A DNA stretch of 15,739 nucleotides from an uncultured Moraxella sp. (GTDB lineage Bacteria > Pseudomonadota > Gammaproteobacteria > Pseudomonadales > Moraxellaceae): positions 1 to 15,739 of the forward strand of contig CAKMOY010000134.1 in assembly GCA_927911235.1 (NCBI GenBank). Direction: 5' to 3'. Shown piece by piece: positions 7,768 through 15,739 of this stretch. The notes below the pieces were generated by a model. It saw only the letters and a program-made list of their open reading frames with translations. It ran no database searches and was not told where the DNA came from. Numbering within the stretch: the stretch's first letter is position 1; each line of letters begins with the position of its first letter. Both the position numbers and the translations under genes were made by a program.

Positions 7768-9315
7768 TCAATCAATCGGTGGTGTATAAGTGCCATTCTT
7801 AATATCGTCTTTAATACGCTCTGCCTCACTCATCACTTGATTTAACAAGGCTTTCACATTTTCAAGCGTAGCGATTGGGCTTAAGGTGGTCATTTTTAAT
7901 GACTGCACATCGCCATATTTTGGACTGTTCACACGAGTTACGCCAATATTCGCCTCGCCACGAGCAAACAACTCGTCCGCCACGTTTTGATTTAAATTAT
8001 CAATTAATTCAACAGGATAATCTTTTGGACACACACGGAATAACACGGACGCAAATTGCGGTTCTATCAGCATTTCAATACCGTCTGTCGCCTTGATGTA
8101 ATCCGACACTTCACGAGTCAAATCCACACCATGGTCAATCATTGAGCCGTACAAATCCTCGCCCAATGCCTCCACCGTCAGCCACAGTTTTAATGCGTCA
8201 AATCGGCGAGTGGTTTGCAGAGATTTTGACACCAGGTTCGGCACGCCGTGTTCTTCATCATAAGCCGAGTTAAGATATTCCGCCTCATAGTGCATAAAGC
8301 GATAATTTTTCTCATCTTTTAGCAAGAACGCACCGCAAGAAATGCTTTGGAAATAATGCTTGTGGAAATCTAGCGTAATCGAGTCAGCAAGCTCAATGCC
8401 GTCAAGCATTTGGCGATAATTGTTGGATAAAATCAACGCACCGCCCCACGCCGCATCAATGTGTAGCCACGCACCGCAAGCGTCTGTGATTTTGCGAATG
8501 GCTTTGATGTCGTCAATCGCCCCTGCGTCCGTTGTGCCAGCCGTTGCCACCACGCACGCCACGATATTGCCATCTGCTTGCAAGTCGTCAATCACTTTTT
8601 GCAAGGCGTTTGTGTCCATTTGAGCATTGTCATTGCACGGCACAGCTACCACCGACTGAAAGCCCATACCCATCATCGCCATATTTTTTTGCACGCTAAA
8701 ATGGGCATTTTCTGAACATAACACTTTGACTTTTTTCATCGCATCGGTAGGAATGCCATCACGCTGAACCGACCATTCTTTGCCGTTTTCATCTTTGTAA
8801 TTTTTGGCAATGAACCAATCACGAGCTAACAAAACGCCCATCAAATTTGACTGCGTACCGCCTGAAGTAAACACGCCCGCTTGACCTGTGCCAAAACCGA
8901 CTTTTTGGCGTAACCAGTTGATGAGTTGCACTTCCATCAATGACCCTGCAGGGCTTTGGTCCCAAGAATCCATTGATTGATTGGTGGCGTTAATCAGCAC
9001 TTCGGCGATTTGGCTCGTTACCATCGTTGGGCAATGCAAATGGGCAAGCGAGTGTGGGTGGTGAACTTTTAGACTTTTATTTAAAAAAATCTCGACCGCA
9101 CGATTGACCGCATTTTCTAAGCCTAAGCCGTCTTTGCTTGGGTTAAAAGCAATGGCTTTTCTTAGCTCGTTAATGCTACCGCCTGTGTACATTTTTTCGT
9201 TTTTTAGCCAATTTGAGACGGCTTGTACGGCTTGATTCATTGCACTTTCGTAGTCGGCAATGGATTGTGGGTCGTTGCACAGTAGGGCTTGTTTATGTTG
9301 TTCAAAAGTTGGCAT
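7768..9315 (-). CDS. ddc: L-2,4-diaminobutyrate decarboxylase
   Basis: A PLP-dependent group II decarboxylase of 515 residues that converts L-2,4-diaminobutyrate to 1,3-diaminopropane and CO2 in the cytoplasm. Landmarks: [11 protein letters not shown] (86-96), phosphate-binding TSGGTQSN (150-157), ring-stacking His205 in ENAHFS, Asp287 in HIDAAWGG, and the PLP lysine Lys319 in DFHKHYFQ. Length and motifs match Acinetobacter-type Ddc. ATG at 9315 has AGGA about seven bases upstream. Its usual partner dat lies about 4.6 kb upstream on the same strand, parted from it by the restriction-modification module. A promoter-like site in the short gap before it suggests it is transcribed on its own. No lesion is visible. 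Confidence 0.93.
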   Translation of the reverse strand: MPTFEQHKQALLCNDPQSIADYESAMNQAVQAVSNWLKNEKMYTGGSINELRKAIAFNPSKDGLGLENAVNRAVEIFLNKSLKVHHPHSLAHLHCPTMVTSQIAEVLINATNQSMDSWDQSPAGSLMEVQLINWLRQKVGFGTGQAGVFTSGGTQSNLMGVLLARDWFIAKNYKDENGKEWSVQRDGIPTDAMKKVKVLCSENAHFSVQKNMAMMGMGFQSVVAVPCNDNAQMDTNALQKVIDDLQADGNIVACVVATAGTTDAGAIDDIKAIRKITDACGAWLHIDAAWGGALILSNNYRQMLDGIELADSITLDFHKHYFQSISCGAFLLKDEKNYRFMHYEAEYLNSAYDEEHGVPNLVSKSLQTTRRFDALKLWLTVEALGEDLYGSMIDHGVDLTREVSDYIKATDGIEMLIEPQFASVLFRVCPKDYPVELIDNLNQNVADELFARGEANIGVTRVNSPKYGDVQSLKMTTLSPIATLENVKALLNQVMSEAERIKDDIKNGTYTPPID

Positions 9316-9338
9316 GGCTACGTCCTAAAAGTAAAGAA

Positions 9339-9354
9339 TTTTTCTATTCTAACA
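9339..9354 (-). promoter_or_regulatory. Possible ddc promoter (extended -10)
   Basis: On the minus strand TGT directly precedes TAGAAT (9351-9346), five of six matches to the -10 consensus, in the 69-base gap between the end of res and the ddc start. No good -35 is visible at 16-18 bases, as is allowed for extended -10 sites. It would give a leader of about 25 bases. Confidence 0.4.
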
Positions 9355-9384
9355 TATTTACATCGTTTAATACACCTTATTATT

Positions 9385-11983
9385 TTAGGTCAATTCATCG
9401 ATCTTTTGTACCACTTGATAATCCACTTCATCATTTATTTCAAAAAATCGTTTTGCACAAGCAATCCTAAACTGTTGTTCCCACTCCAATTTATTAACCG
9501 CCACCCCATCTTGAATAGATTTATTGCCTGTATTTTTCGTTTCGGCAATAAAATAAACCTGCTCACCATTCTTTTTTATAATCACCGCCCAATCTGGGTT
9601 GTAATTACCAATCGGCGTTGGGATTTTAAATTTTTTGGGTAATTTAAAATAAAATGCCACTTGCTCATCATAATTTTCACAATCTGTTGCAAATTGATGT
9701 TCGGTATTTGAATCTAAATCCAACACACTATTATAAATGGTTTTATCCATTTTATTTACATTAAAAGTATATTGATTGGCATAAATTTTATAAGTCTTAA
9801 ATAGACTTTGTTCGTACACTTCATCCAATTTTTTTATAATAGATACCATTCTTCATCAAATCGTACAATTCATCATTGATGATTTCTGCTACAGTTTCAA
9901 TAAAGCGTTGTGGATTACTCTTAACTTCATCAATTCTACCAGATTGCTGTAAAATCTGTGCCAATGTATTGCGAGTTAAACCTGTTTTTTGTTGCAATAT
10001 TTTTAAAATATCAGGTATCACAAACTTCGTTTGAATATGTTCACTTTGAGAAAAAATCTCTTGCGTTTCTATACCTGTTTTACTGCTTTGCACCAGTCTT
10101 GCTTTTTTAATTTCAATTTTTGGTATGTCAATTTTTGGCATGACATGGAGTTTTTGACTGGCATTGTTAATCAATTCATCGCTATCAAATTGCACACAGT
10201 AGCTGGTTTTATGGCGAATACGCTCCCAAATTTGTAAAAATAATGGGTCGGTAAACGCATCAAAACGATAAGTTACCGTGCGTTCATTTTTGGCATTTTT
10301 AAGATGAGATTTTTCAAATTTAATGCCACAATCATCAATATATTCTTTTTGCAAACTGTTAGCAAATTGCTCATAACTTTCATTAGGAATCACAGTCAAA
10401 ATATTGACTTTTTCATCATAAATTCTATCGCCATTTTGATTGACACACAATCGCAATCCACGTCCTATTTCTTGGCGTTTTTGAATTACAGATGTGGTTT
10501 CATTTAAAGTGCAAATCTGAAAAACATTGGGATTATCCCAACCTTCTTTTAATGCCGAATGACTAAAAATAAATCGCACAGGTTCATCAAAGGATAATAA
10601 GCGTTCTTTATCTTTCATAATTAAATTATAAGTTGCTTCTTCTTTGGATTTATCTGTTCTTAAATGCTTATCTTTTCTATCTTGACTAAAATAACCATCG
10701 TGTATTTTGTTGGCATCTCCATTATATATTTCTTGAAAAACTTCTTTATATACAATTGGATAAAGTTCTTCAAACCATAGATAGAATTTACCATTTTGAC
10801 GATAATTTTCCACTTTATCAATAAAAAATAGCGACAATACTTTAATGCCTAATGGATTTAACTCCTTTTCACGCTGTAAATGTGTTTTAATAGTATAATG
10901 AATCTGCTGTTTCATTATTTCATCTCTAAGACAATCCATATTTACACCAGCAACAATTTCTATGCCATTAGAGAATTTAATCATTTGATTTTCTAAATCA
11001 ATGCCTGTAACCATAAATCCTAGATAGTTCGGATTTTGTTTTGATTTTTCATATAAATCATCGCCCATTTTTACTGTAATAGGCTTTCTTTTTAATTGTT
11101 TATTTTCATTTATATCAATGAGTATTTTTGCTTTTAATCCGCCTTTATTAACGACTTCTTTTAATTCAATAAAGGCATTATTTTTATCCTGCGACACCAC
11201 AGAATTGACAACAATTTGTTTTACCAAATTCTTTTCAAATGCTTGTACAGGATTTAGGCTATATACTTTATTGATAATTTCTTTATGCGTTGCCGAATAT
11301 CCAACCGTGAATAATGGATTTAAATTATCAATGGCATTTTTGCGTTTATCGCTACTGATGTTTTGTGGCTCATCAATAATAATGATTGGATTTGTTGCTT
11401 TAATCAAATCCATTAATACGCCATTTTCTCGCTGTTGATTGATGATATTGCTTTCTTTTTCAAAAGATTGAATATTCATCACTAAAATTTCAATATGTGT
11501 GCTTGTTGCAAAATGTTTTAATGCATTGGTTTTTTGACCGCTATATTCGCCATAATGATAAATTGGCGAATTAAATTCATCTTTAAAATAGGCTTTTGTG
11601 CTATTTAAAGTTTGCAATACGCCTTCACGAATGGCAACGCTTGGCACAACAATGATAAATTTTCGCCAGCCATAGCGTTTGTTTAATTCAAAAATGGTAT
11701 TTAAATAAACAAATGTTTTGCCTGTGCCTGTTTCCATTTCTACACTAAAATACAAATTATCCAATTTATCAGATAAAGAAAGCTGATTTTGTGTTTGGAT
11801 ATTTTTTAAATTGTTAAAAATATCATCTTTGGATAACGATAATTGATTGGCAATCACACGCATATTATCTTTATCCGACAAGCTAAAATCATCTTGGCTA
11901 TGATTTATTTCGCCTTGAAATAAATTCACAATACTATCAATCGCTTGTTTTTGATAGTCTAAATGTTCGTATTGAAGTTGCAT
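9385..11983 (-). pseudogene. res: Type III restriction enzyme Res subunit, frameshifted before the nuclease domain
   Basis: Restriction subunit that acts with Mod: an ATP-driven superfamily 2 motor with a C-terminal nuclease. The main piece (11983-9821, 720 residues) has Walker A METGTGKT (83-90), motif II DEPQ (204-207), motif III SATH (230-233), the SALKEGWDNPNV stretch (476-487) and motif VI QEIGRGLRL (504-512). It stops at TGA just after IYYKKIG. The nuclease piece (9849-9385) continues with DEVYEQSLF and holds a PD-(D/E)XK core: Pro85-Asp86 (YNPDWAVI), Glu103 and Lys105 (AETK). The family normally reads YxKIGDExYxQELF here. Removing one A from the A7 run on the coding strand (9838-9832) would fuse the pieces, as would restoring two bases after the glycine. 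As written, the motor lacks its nuclease. ATG at 11983 has AGGGGAAA upstream, 15 bases after the mod stop. Confidence 0.87.
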
Positions 11984-11998
11984 TCTTATTTCCCCTGA

Positions 11999-13805
11999 TT
12001 AAATACTTTCAAAATTTAACCCAGCATCTTTAAATTGCAAAATCACATTGGATTTTTCGCTGTCATTTAAAAATGCCTTATCCAATACAACGGTTTTGGC
12101 AGGTTTTTTGACGATGATAGCATGAAACTCATCTTGGGATAATGAGTTTAGCACAATGGCGTACGATTTATTTTCACAAGTTAGCCAATAAACGCCATTA
12201 TCAAATTTAATATCCGCTGTTAATTTTAAGCCCATTTTTAATAGCAATTCATAGACAATATCCATTTCATTGGCATTGTCTTTTAGGGGGTCAATATACA
12301 TTTCTAATTGCTTGGCAATATCATCATCGTCAATTTGCCACGCTTTAAAATTACTATCACTTAATTTAAATACTTTAAATCCTGTATCTATATTTTTATC
12401 AGGGTTCTCGGCTTTGATTTTTGCCCTGCTCGGCGAATGCGTTCTTTGGATATTTCGCTAATGGTTTTAAATCCAGCTTTATAGGCTTCGCTTTTTTCAT
12501 CAGTGAGTTCTGGCAGTTGCACCATAATAAATTGGCGATTGCCATTATCTTCCGCGTTTAATTGCATGACAGCGTGGGCGGTGGTGGCAGAGCCAGCAAA
12601 AAAGTCTAGGATTGTTGAATTTTTATTGGTTCCAATGTTTAATAAATTTTGTATCAATGATACTGGTTTTGGAAAATCAAAATACCTTGTATTAAATAAA
12701 TTTTCTACTTCTAAACTAGCTCGTTGATTTGTACCATATTCAATACCCCAGAAGTCATTTGGAATTTGACCTTTACTATCTGTTAAATACAATTTACCAT
12801 AAGGCTGTTCATCTCCGCCCATTGTCCAATAAATCAAACCTTGTTCATCCAGTTTTTTAAACTCTTCTTCTTTTATCATCCACGGTCCAGTTAAAATATT
12901 TCCTGAAATTGTTCTTACTTCATAATGATGTCTTCCACGAGTTTTATCTAATAAAATTTTTCTACGAAATAATCCCGTATCATCAGAATAACGATACTCT
13001 TTTAATGCTTTCTCACTTAAGGATAATTTACCAAGTGTTAAATTATCATAATTTTTAGCATAACAATATAAATATTCTTTTACTTTCGCAATATTCCCAA
13101 TATTTGGTTGATTATCTGTCCTACGCCAAGCAATTTGAGCAACAAAATTCTCCTCCCCAAAAATCTCATCACATAATAATTTTAATTGAGCCTGTTCATT
13201 ATCATCAATACTGATAAAAATCACACCATCATCAGAAAGCAAAGTATGAGCCAAATGCAAACGGGGCAACATCATATTAAGCCAATTAGAATGATAATGC
13301 CCATTGTCTTTGCTATTCTTTTTAAGGATTTTAATAATTCGCCATTGATATTTCTATCGCCTGTGGCAATTTCATACTCTTTTTTGCTTTGGCTAAAATC
13401 ATCGTGATAAATAAAATCGTTGCCCGTATTATACGGTGGGTCAATGTAAATCATTTTGATTTTGTTTGCATAAGATTTTGTAATATTTTTAGAGCTTCTA
13501 AATTATCACTTTCAATAAAAATATTTTGTGTGGTATCAAAATCCACACTCTCGGCAGGACAAGCGGTTAATGTATTGTTTGTGGGGCGTTGTAGGGCTTG
13601 ATAGGCGGTTGATTTTCCTGCCCAATTTAAGCCATAGCGTTCGTTTTGGGCAGGGTGGTCGCCCAGTAGGGTTTTGAGTTTTTCTAGGTCTAGGGTATTT
13701 TCGGAAAATATTTCGGGAAGAATTTGACGAAGTTTGGCTAATTTTTCACCAAAAAAGTCGGTATTATGGGCGGTTTTTAGGCTGTTGGTTGGTTGGTTGG
13801 TTCAT
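11999..13805 (-). pseudogene. mod: Type III DNA methyltransferase Mod, CAAC-repeat phase-variable, out of frame here and frameshifted
   Basis: Beta-class adenine-N6 methyltransferase of a type III R-M system, about 600 residues when rebuilt. From ATG 13805 the coding strand reads ATG AAC and then CAAC repeats. The methyltransferase frame downstream (NSLKTAHNTDFFGEKLAKLRQ..., LNWAGKS, SVDFDTTQN, LEALKILQ) is offset by one from the ATG, which meets TAA at 13766-13764 after 13 codons: phase OFF. Further pieces hold motif IV DPPYNTG (near 13440), SKDNGHYHSNWLN, a target-recognition region (about 13050-12650), motif I DFFAGSATT (near 12600) and the typical C-terminus (DTGFKVFKLSDSNFKAW, then KDAGLNFESI). 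Three A runs on the coding strand are each one base short for continuity: A4 at 13479-13476 (LQKSYANKIKMIY expected), A5 at 13323-13319 (LKKNSKDNG) and A5 at 12422-12418 (GQKIKAENPDKNIDTG). Followed by res in an operon. Confidence 0.88.
13784..13802 (-). repeat. CAAC tetranucleotide tract at the mod start (phase-variation tract)
   Basis: On the minus strand the tract reads AAC followed by four CAAC units, directly after the mod ATG (13805-13803). It encodes the period-four peptide N-Q-P-T. Four units place the rest of mod one base out of frame; losing one unit (three) or gaining two (six) restores it. Tetranucleotide tracts at this place in mod genes are the known switch of phasevarions, and CAAC is the unit I recall for Moraxella modM. 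Four units is short, so switching should be slow. Confidence 0.85.
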
Positions 13806-13832
13806 TTTGCAAAATTCCATTCAGAGTGTCAA
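13804..13832 (-). promoter_or_regulatory. Promoter-like site overlapping the mod start codon
   Basis: On the minus strand a consensus -35 TTGACA (13832-13827) stands 17 bases from CAAAAT (13809-13804, four of six), which shares its last two bases with the start codon. Transcription from it would start inside the CAAC tract and lack the ATG. A weak ribosome site (GGA, about ten bases before the ATG) is also present, so a further-upstream promoter is more likely to serve the normal start. Confidence 0.3.
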
Positions 13833-13887
13833 GTAAAATTTTTTATTTTAACAAATTGCTTGATAAACATAAAGCCAATTTTTGGCA

Positions 13888-13925
13888 AAAAATAAAGGCG
13901 CACCATTTAGCACGCCTTTATTTTT
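13888..13925 (-). terminator. Intrinsic terminator after dat
   Basis: AAAAATAAAGGCG (13888-13900) pairs perfectly with CGCCTTTATTTTT (13913-13925), 13 bp, with a 12-base loop and T runs in both directions. It ends dat transcription 17 bases beyond the stop and separates dat from mod. Confidence 0.88.
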
Positions 13926-13941
13926 AAATTACAATTAACGC

Positions 13942-15321
13942 CTAGCCACGCACCGCTTTCACCGCTTCGCCCACCGCCTTTTTAAAGCGAGTGATGACTT
14001 CCACGCATTCCTCTTGGGTAATGGTAATCGGACAAAGTAGGCGAACCACCGTACCGCCACGACCACCACGCTCCAATAACAGTTTATTATCAAAACAGGC
14101 TTTTTGGATGGCGGCGGCAAGCTCGCTATCAGCAGGATAAGAACCCATAGCGTCGGCAGGTTTTCGCTCATCAACAATCTCAATGCCGTTCATCAAGCCA
14201 CGCCCACGCACATTGCCGATACAAGGGAAGTCTTTGGCGATGTTACGGATTTCGCTACGCAAAAATTCGCCACGTTCTTCGGCATTTTTTGCCAAATCTT
14301 TGGTACGGATTTCATCAATCACTTGAATTGCCGCCGCCATCGCAAGCTGATTACCACGAAACGTGCCTGTATGACCCGCTGGCAACCATGCATCAAATTT
14401 TTTGTTAATCGCAAGTACGCACAGTGGCAAGCCACCGCCCACCGCTTTACTCATGACGACCATGTCAGGCACAATGCCAGCATGTTCAAAGGCGAACATT
14501 TTGCCAGAACGAGCAAAGCCTGCTTGCACTTCATCAATGATTAACACGATGTCATGTTTGGCGGTCACTTCACGAATTTTTTGTAACCATTTAGCAGGGG
14601 CAGGGACGACACCGCCTTCGCCTTGAATGGCTTCCAAAATCACCGCAGCAGGTTTAACCACGCCACTTTCCACATCTTCAATAAAGTTTTCAAAATAATA
14701 AGTCAAAGCGTCCACACCCGCATCGCCACCAAGTCCTAGCGGGCAACGGTATTCGTGCGGATATGGCAAAAACTGCACACCTGGCATTAGATTGCCGACT
14801 TTTTCTTTGGCAGATAGATTGCCCGTCATCGCAAGTGAACCGTGCGTCATACCGTGATAACCACCACTAAAGGCAATCACATTATCACGCCCTGTGTAGG
14901 TCTTGGCAAGTTTAATGGCTGCTTCTGTGCCGTCAGCTCCTGTTGGGCCACAAAACTGCAACACAAAATCTTTTGGAAAAAATGATAACAACAACTCGGT
15001 AAACGCATCTTTCACAGGGGTTGTGATGTCAAGGGTATGCAGCGGCAACCCACTGTCTAGCACGTCATACAAGGCTTGTTTGACTGCAGGGTGATTATGC
15101 CCCAACGCCAACGTACCCGCACCTGCTAGGCAGTCAAGGTAGTCATTGCCTTCCACGTCTGTTACCCAAATGCCGTTTGCTTTGGCAATGGCTAGGGGCA
15201 GTTTGCGTGGATAGCTACGCACATTTGACTCCATCTCATTTTGACGTGTCAAATAGTAGTCGTTGGTTGCATTTTGGATAGGATTAACAGGGGTTGCAAT
15301 GTGTAAATGCGTTTTGCTCAT
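13942..15321 (-). CDS. dat: L-2,4-diaminobutyrate:2-oxoglutarate 4-aminotransferase
   Basis: A class III PLP aminotransferase of 459 residues. It makes L-2,4-diaminobutyrate from aspartate 4-semialdehyde with glutamate as amino donor, the step before Ddc in 1,3-diaminopropane synthesis. Landmarks: [18 protein letters not shown] (63-80), phosphate-binding [12 protein letters not shown] (124-135), [11 protein letters not shown] (151-161), Asp263 in IIDEVQAGF contacting the PLP ring nitrogen, Lys292 in [10 protein letters not shown] forming the Schiff base, and [12 protein letters not shown] further on. Length and motifs fit the Acinetobacter/Moraxella enzyme rather than EctB or GABA transaminase. 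ATG at 15321 has only a weak purine stretch (GAGATGG) 10-16 bases upstream. Intact. Upstream lies a leader with several hairpins, including a terminator-like one about 70 bases before the start. Confidence 0.92.
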   Translation of the reverse strand: MSKTHLHIATPVNPIQNATNDYYLTRQNEMESNVRSYPRKLPLAIAKANGIWVTDVEGNDYLDCLAGAGTLALGHNHPAVKQALYDVLDSGLPLHTLDITTPVKDAFTELLLSFFPKDFVLQFCGPTGADGTEAAIKLAKTYTGRDNVIAFSGGYHGMTHGSLAMTGNLSAKEKVGNLMPGVQFLPYPHEYRCPLGLGGDAGVDALTYYFENFIEDVESGVVKPAAVILEAIQGEGGVVPAPAKWLQKIREVTAKHDIVLIIDEVQAGFARSGKMFAFEHAGIVPDMVVMSKAVGGGLPLCVLAINKKFDAWLPAGHTGTFRGNQLAMAAAIQVIDEIRTKDLAKNAEERGEFLRSEIRNIAKDFPCIGNVRGRGLMNGIEIVDERKPADAMGSYPADSELAAAIQKACFDNKLLLERGGRGGTVVRLLCPITITQEECVEVITRFKKAVGEAVKAVRG

Positions 15322-15359
15322 ATCAGATTACCATCTCAGATAAAGGCGGAAGAAAAAAC

Positions 15360-15375
15360 CAAAACTTAAGTTTTG
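15360..15375. repeat. 16-bp perfect palindrome upstream of dat
   Basis: CAAAACTTAAGTTTTG is its own reverse complement and lies 39 bases upstream of the dat start codon. This is a position where a repressor could bind or where an RNA hairpin could affect the leader. Confidence 0.5.
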
Positions 15376-15382
15376 ATTGGCG

Positions 15383-15410
15383 AAAAAAAACCTATACAAT
15401 CGCATAGGTT
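15383..15410 (-). terminator. Terminator-like hairpin in the dat leader
   Basis: On the minus strand AACCTAT (15410-15404) pairs with ATAGGTT (15395-15389) around an 8-base loop and runs into eight T's. It lies about 65 bases before the dat start, so it is either an attenuator in the dat leader or the terminator of a gene beyond the window. The short stem makes it moderate at best. Confidence 0.5.
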
Positions 15411-15739
15411 CTAAGATTTATTTAAGAAAAATCAATTGCTTAAATAAAAATGGCAGACAAGCTTATTCTAGATAATAAGCCCGATATTGGGTTATCTGTT
15501 TTTAATAAAACAGCAAACTTGCTATCACTTTTTTGTCTAAAATTTAGTATCTTAAAACCTTTTTTGAAATTTATCACATCAATATGAAATAATAATGACA
15601 TGACAAATTAAATTTGTTTGTTTAAAATTTGGTTAATTGGTTTTGTTGATAAAACTTTATGGAAAAACAAAACCTCACTAACAGGGGCGTATGATACGCT
15701 TTTTTTTGAAAAAAGCTATCATTTTTTTATTACATATTG
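15411..15739. other. Gene-free A/T-rich spacer with several small hairpins
   Basis: No convincing gene is visible. From left to right it holds GCTTATT/AATAAGC (about 15461-15480), CCC/GGG within an overlapping GATAA/TTATC pair (about 15475-15496), CTGTTTT/AAAACAG (15496-15513), AGCAA/TTGCT (15512-15523) and ACAAATT/AATTTGT (about 15602-15616). Near the right edge is a plus-strand terminator-like element. I could not fix a dat promoter in this stretch; several A/T-rich -10 candidates exist. Confidence 0.5.
15687..15707 (+). terminator. Terminator-like hairpin without a known upstream gene
   Basis: GCGTA (15687-15691) pairs with TACGC (15695-15699) and is followed by eight T's (15700-15707) on the plus strand. 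No plus-strand gene precedes it within the window, so if it is real it would end a short unannotated transcript or read-through antisense to the dat leader. Confidence 0.35.

Noticed and set aside
9385-9849. A separate 154-residue nuclease gene
   Set aside because: It begins inside the last codons of the motor piece, has no clear ribosome site, and continues Res family homology directly, so it is the missing end of res.
11999-12301. A 100-residue open frame between mod and res as an independent small gene
   Set aside because: Its sequence is the normal C-terminus of type III Mod, and the same frame continues upstream of its ATG through DTGFKVFKLSDSNFKAW to the break near 12420.
13784-13802. 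CAAC tract as a CRISPR or ordinary low-complexity repeat
   Set aside because: There is no spacer structure, and its place directly after a type III mod start codon fits a phase-variation tract.
14104-14544. A 146-residue plus-strand open frame
   Set aside because: It lies entirely antisense to dat, a clear enzyme gene, and has no family features.
15440-15601. A 53-codon minus-strand open frame upstream of dat
   Set aside because: It has no ribosome site, no recognisable motif, A/T-driven composition, and hairpins running through it; too weak to call a gene.
1-15739. tRNA, rRNA, insertion sequence or integrase genes flanking the R-M module
   Set aside because: None was recognised on either strand, and no clear direct repeats were seen at the module edges by eye; a repeat search would be needed to exclude short ones.

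Overview
The window looks like a chromosomal segment from an AT-rich gammaproteobacterium of the Moraxella/Psychrobacter/Acinetobacter group, most likely a Moraxella. The evidence is the dat/ddc pair for 1,3-diaminopropane synthesis, the split YjjP/YjjB exporter, the AT-rich spacers, and a type III methyltransferase gene carrying a CAAC tetranucleotide tract as described for Moraxella modM genes. The species call is an inference; there is no rRNA in the window.

Layout. Positions 1-1846 (minus) hold a HIT-family protein followed by a membrane-anchored class III adenylate cyclase that is split by a one-base frameshift. Positions 2105-3782 (plus) hold an MscS-type channel broken at an A8 run. 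Positions 3812-5161 (minus) hold the threonine/serine exporter-like pair yjjP (broken at a T9 run) and yjjB. Positions 5338-6532 (plus) are a decayed VWA-domain (YfbK-like) gene. Then come iscX (plus, with a strong terminator), a TauE/SafE-type permease (minus) and ddc (minus). From 9385 to 13805 (minus) lies a type III restriction-modification module, mod then res. dat (13942-15321, minus) and a hairpin-rich spacer of about 400 bases close the window.

How it fits together. Dat and Ddc are consecutive enzymes (aspartate semialdehyde to 2,4-diaminobutyrate to 1,3-diaminopropane) and are usually neighbours; here the R-M module sits between them. A 13-bp-stem terminator follows dat, and ddc seems to have its own promoter. 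The mod gene starts ATG-AAC followed by four CAAC units. At this repeat number the start codon is out of frame with the methyltransferase, so the locus reads as phase OFF; three or six units would restore the frame. This makes it a candidate phasevarion (phase-variable epigenetic regulator). Downstream, mod also has three one-base gaps in A runs, and res has a frameshift that cuts the nuclease domain from the helicase.

Caution. Single-base frameshifts at or next to A/T runs occur in five genes (cyclase, mscS-like, yjjP, res, mod), while HIT, yjjB, iscX, tauE-like, ddc and dat are intact. They could be real decay, slippery-tract switching or homopolymer sequencing errors. The sequence alone cannot tell, and resequencing would decide.
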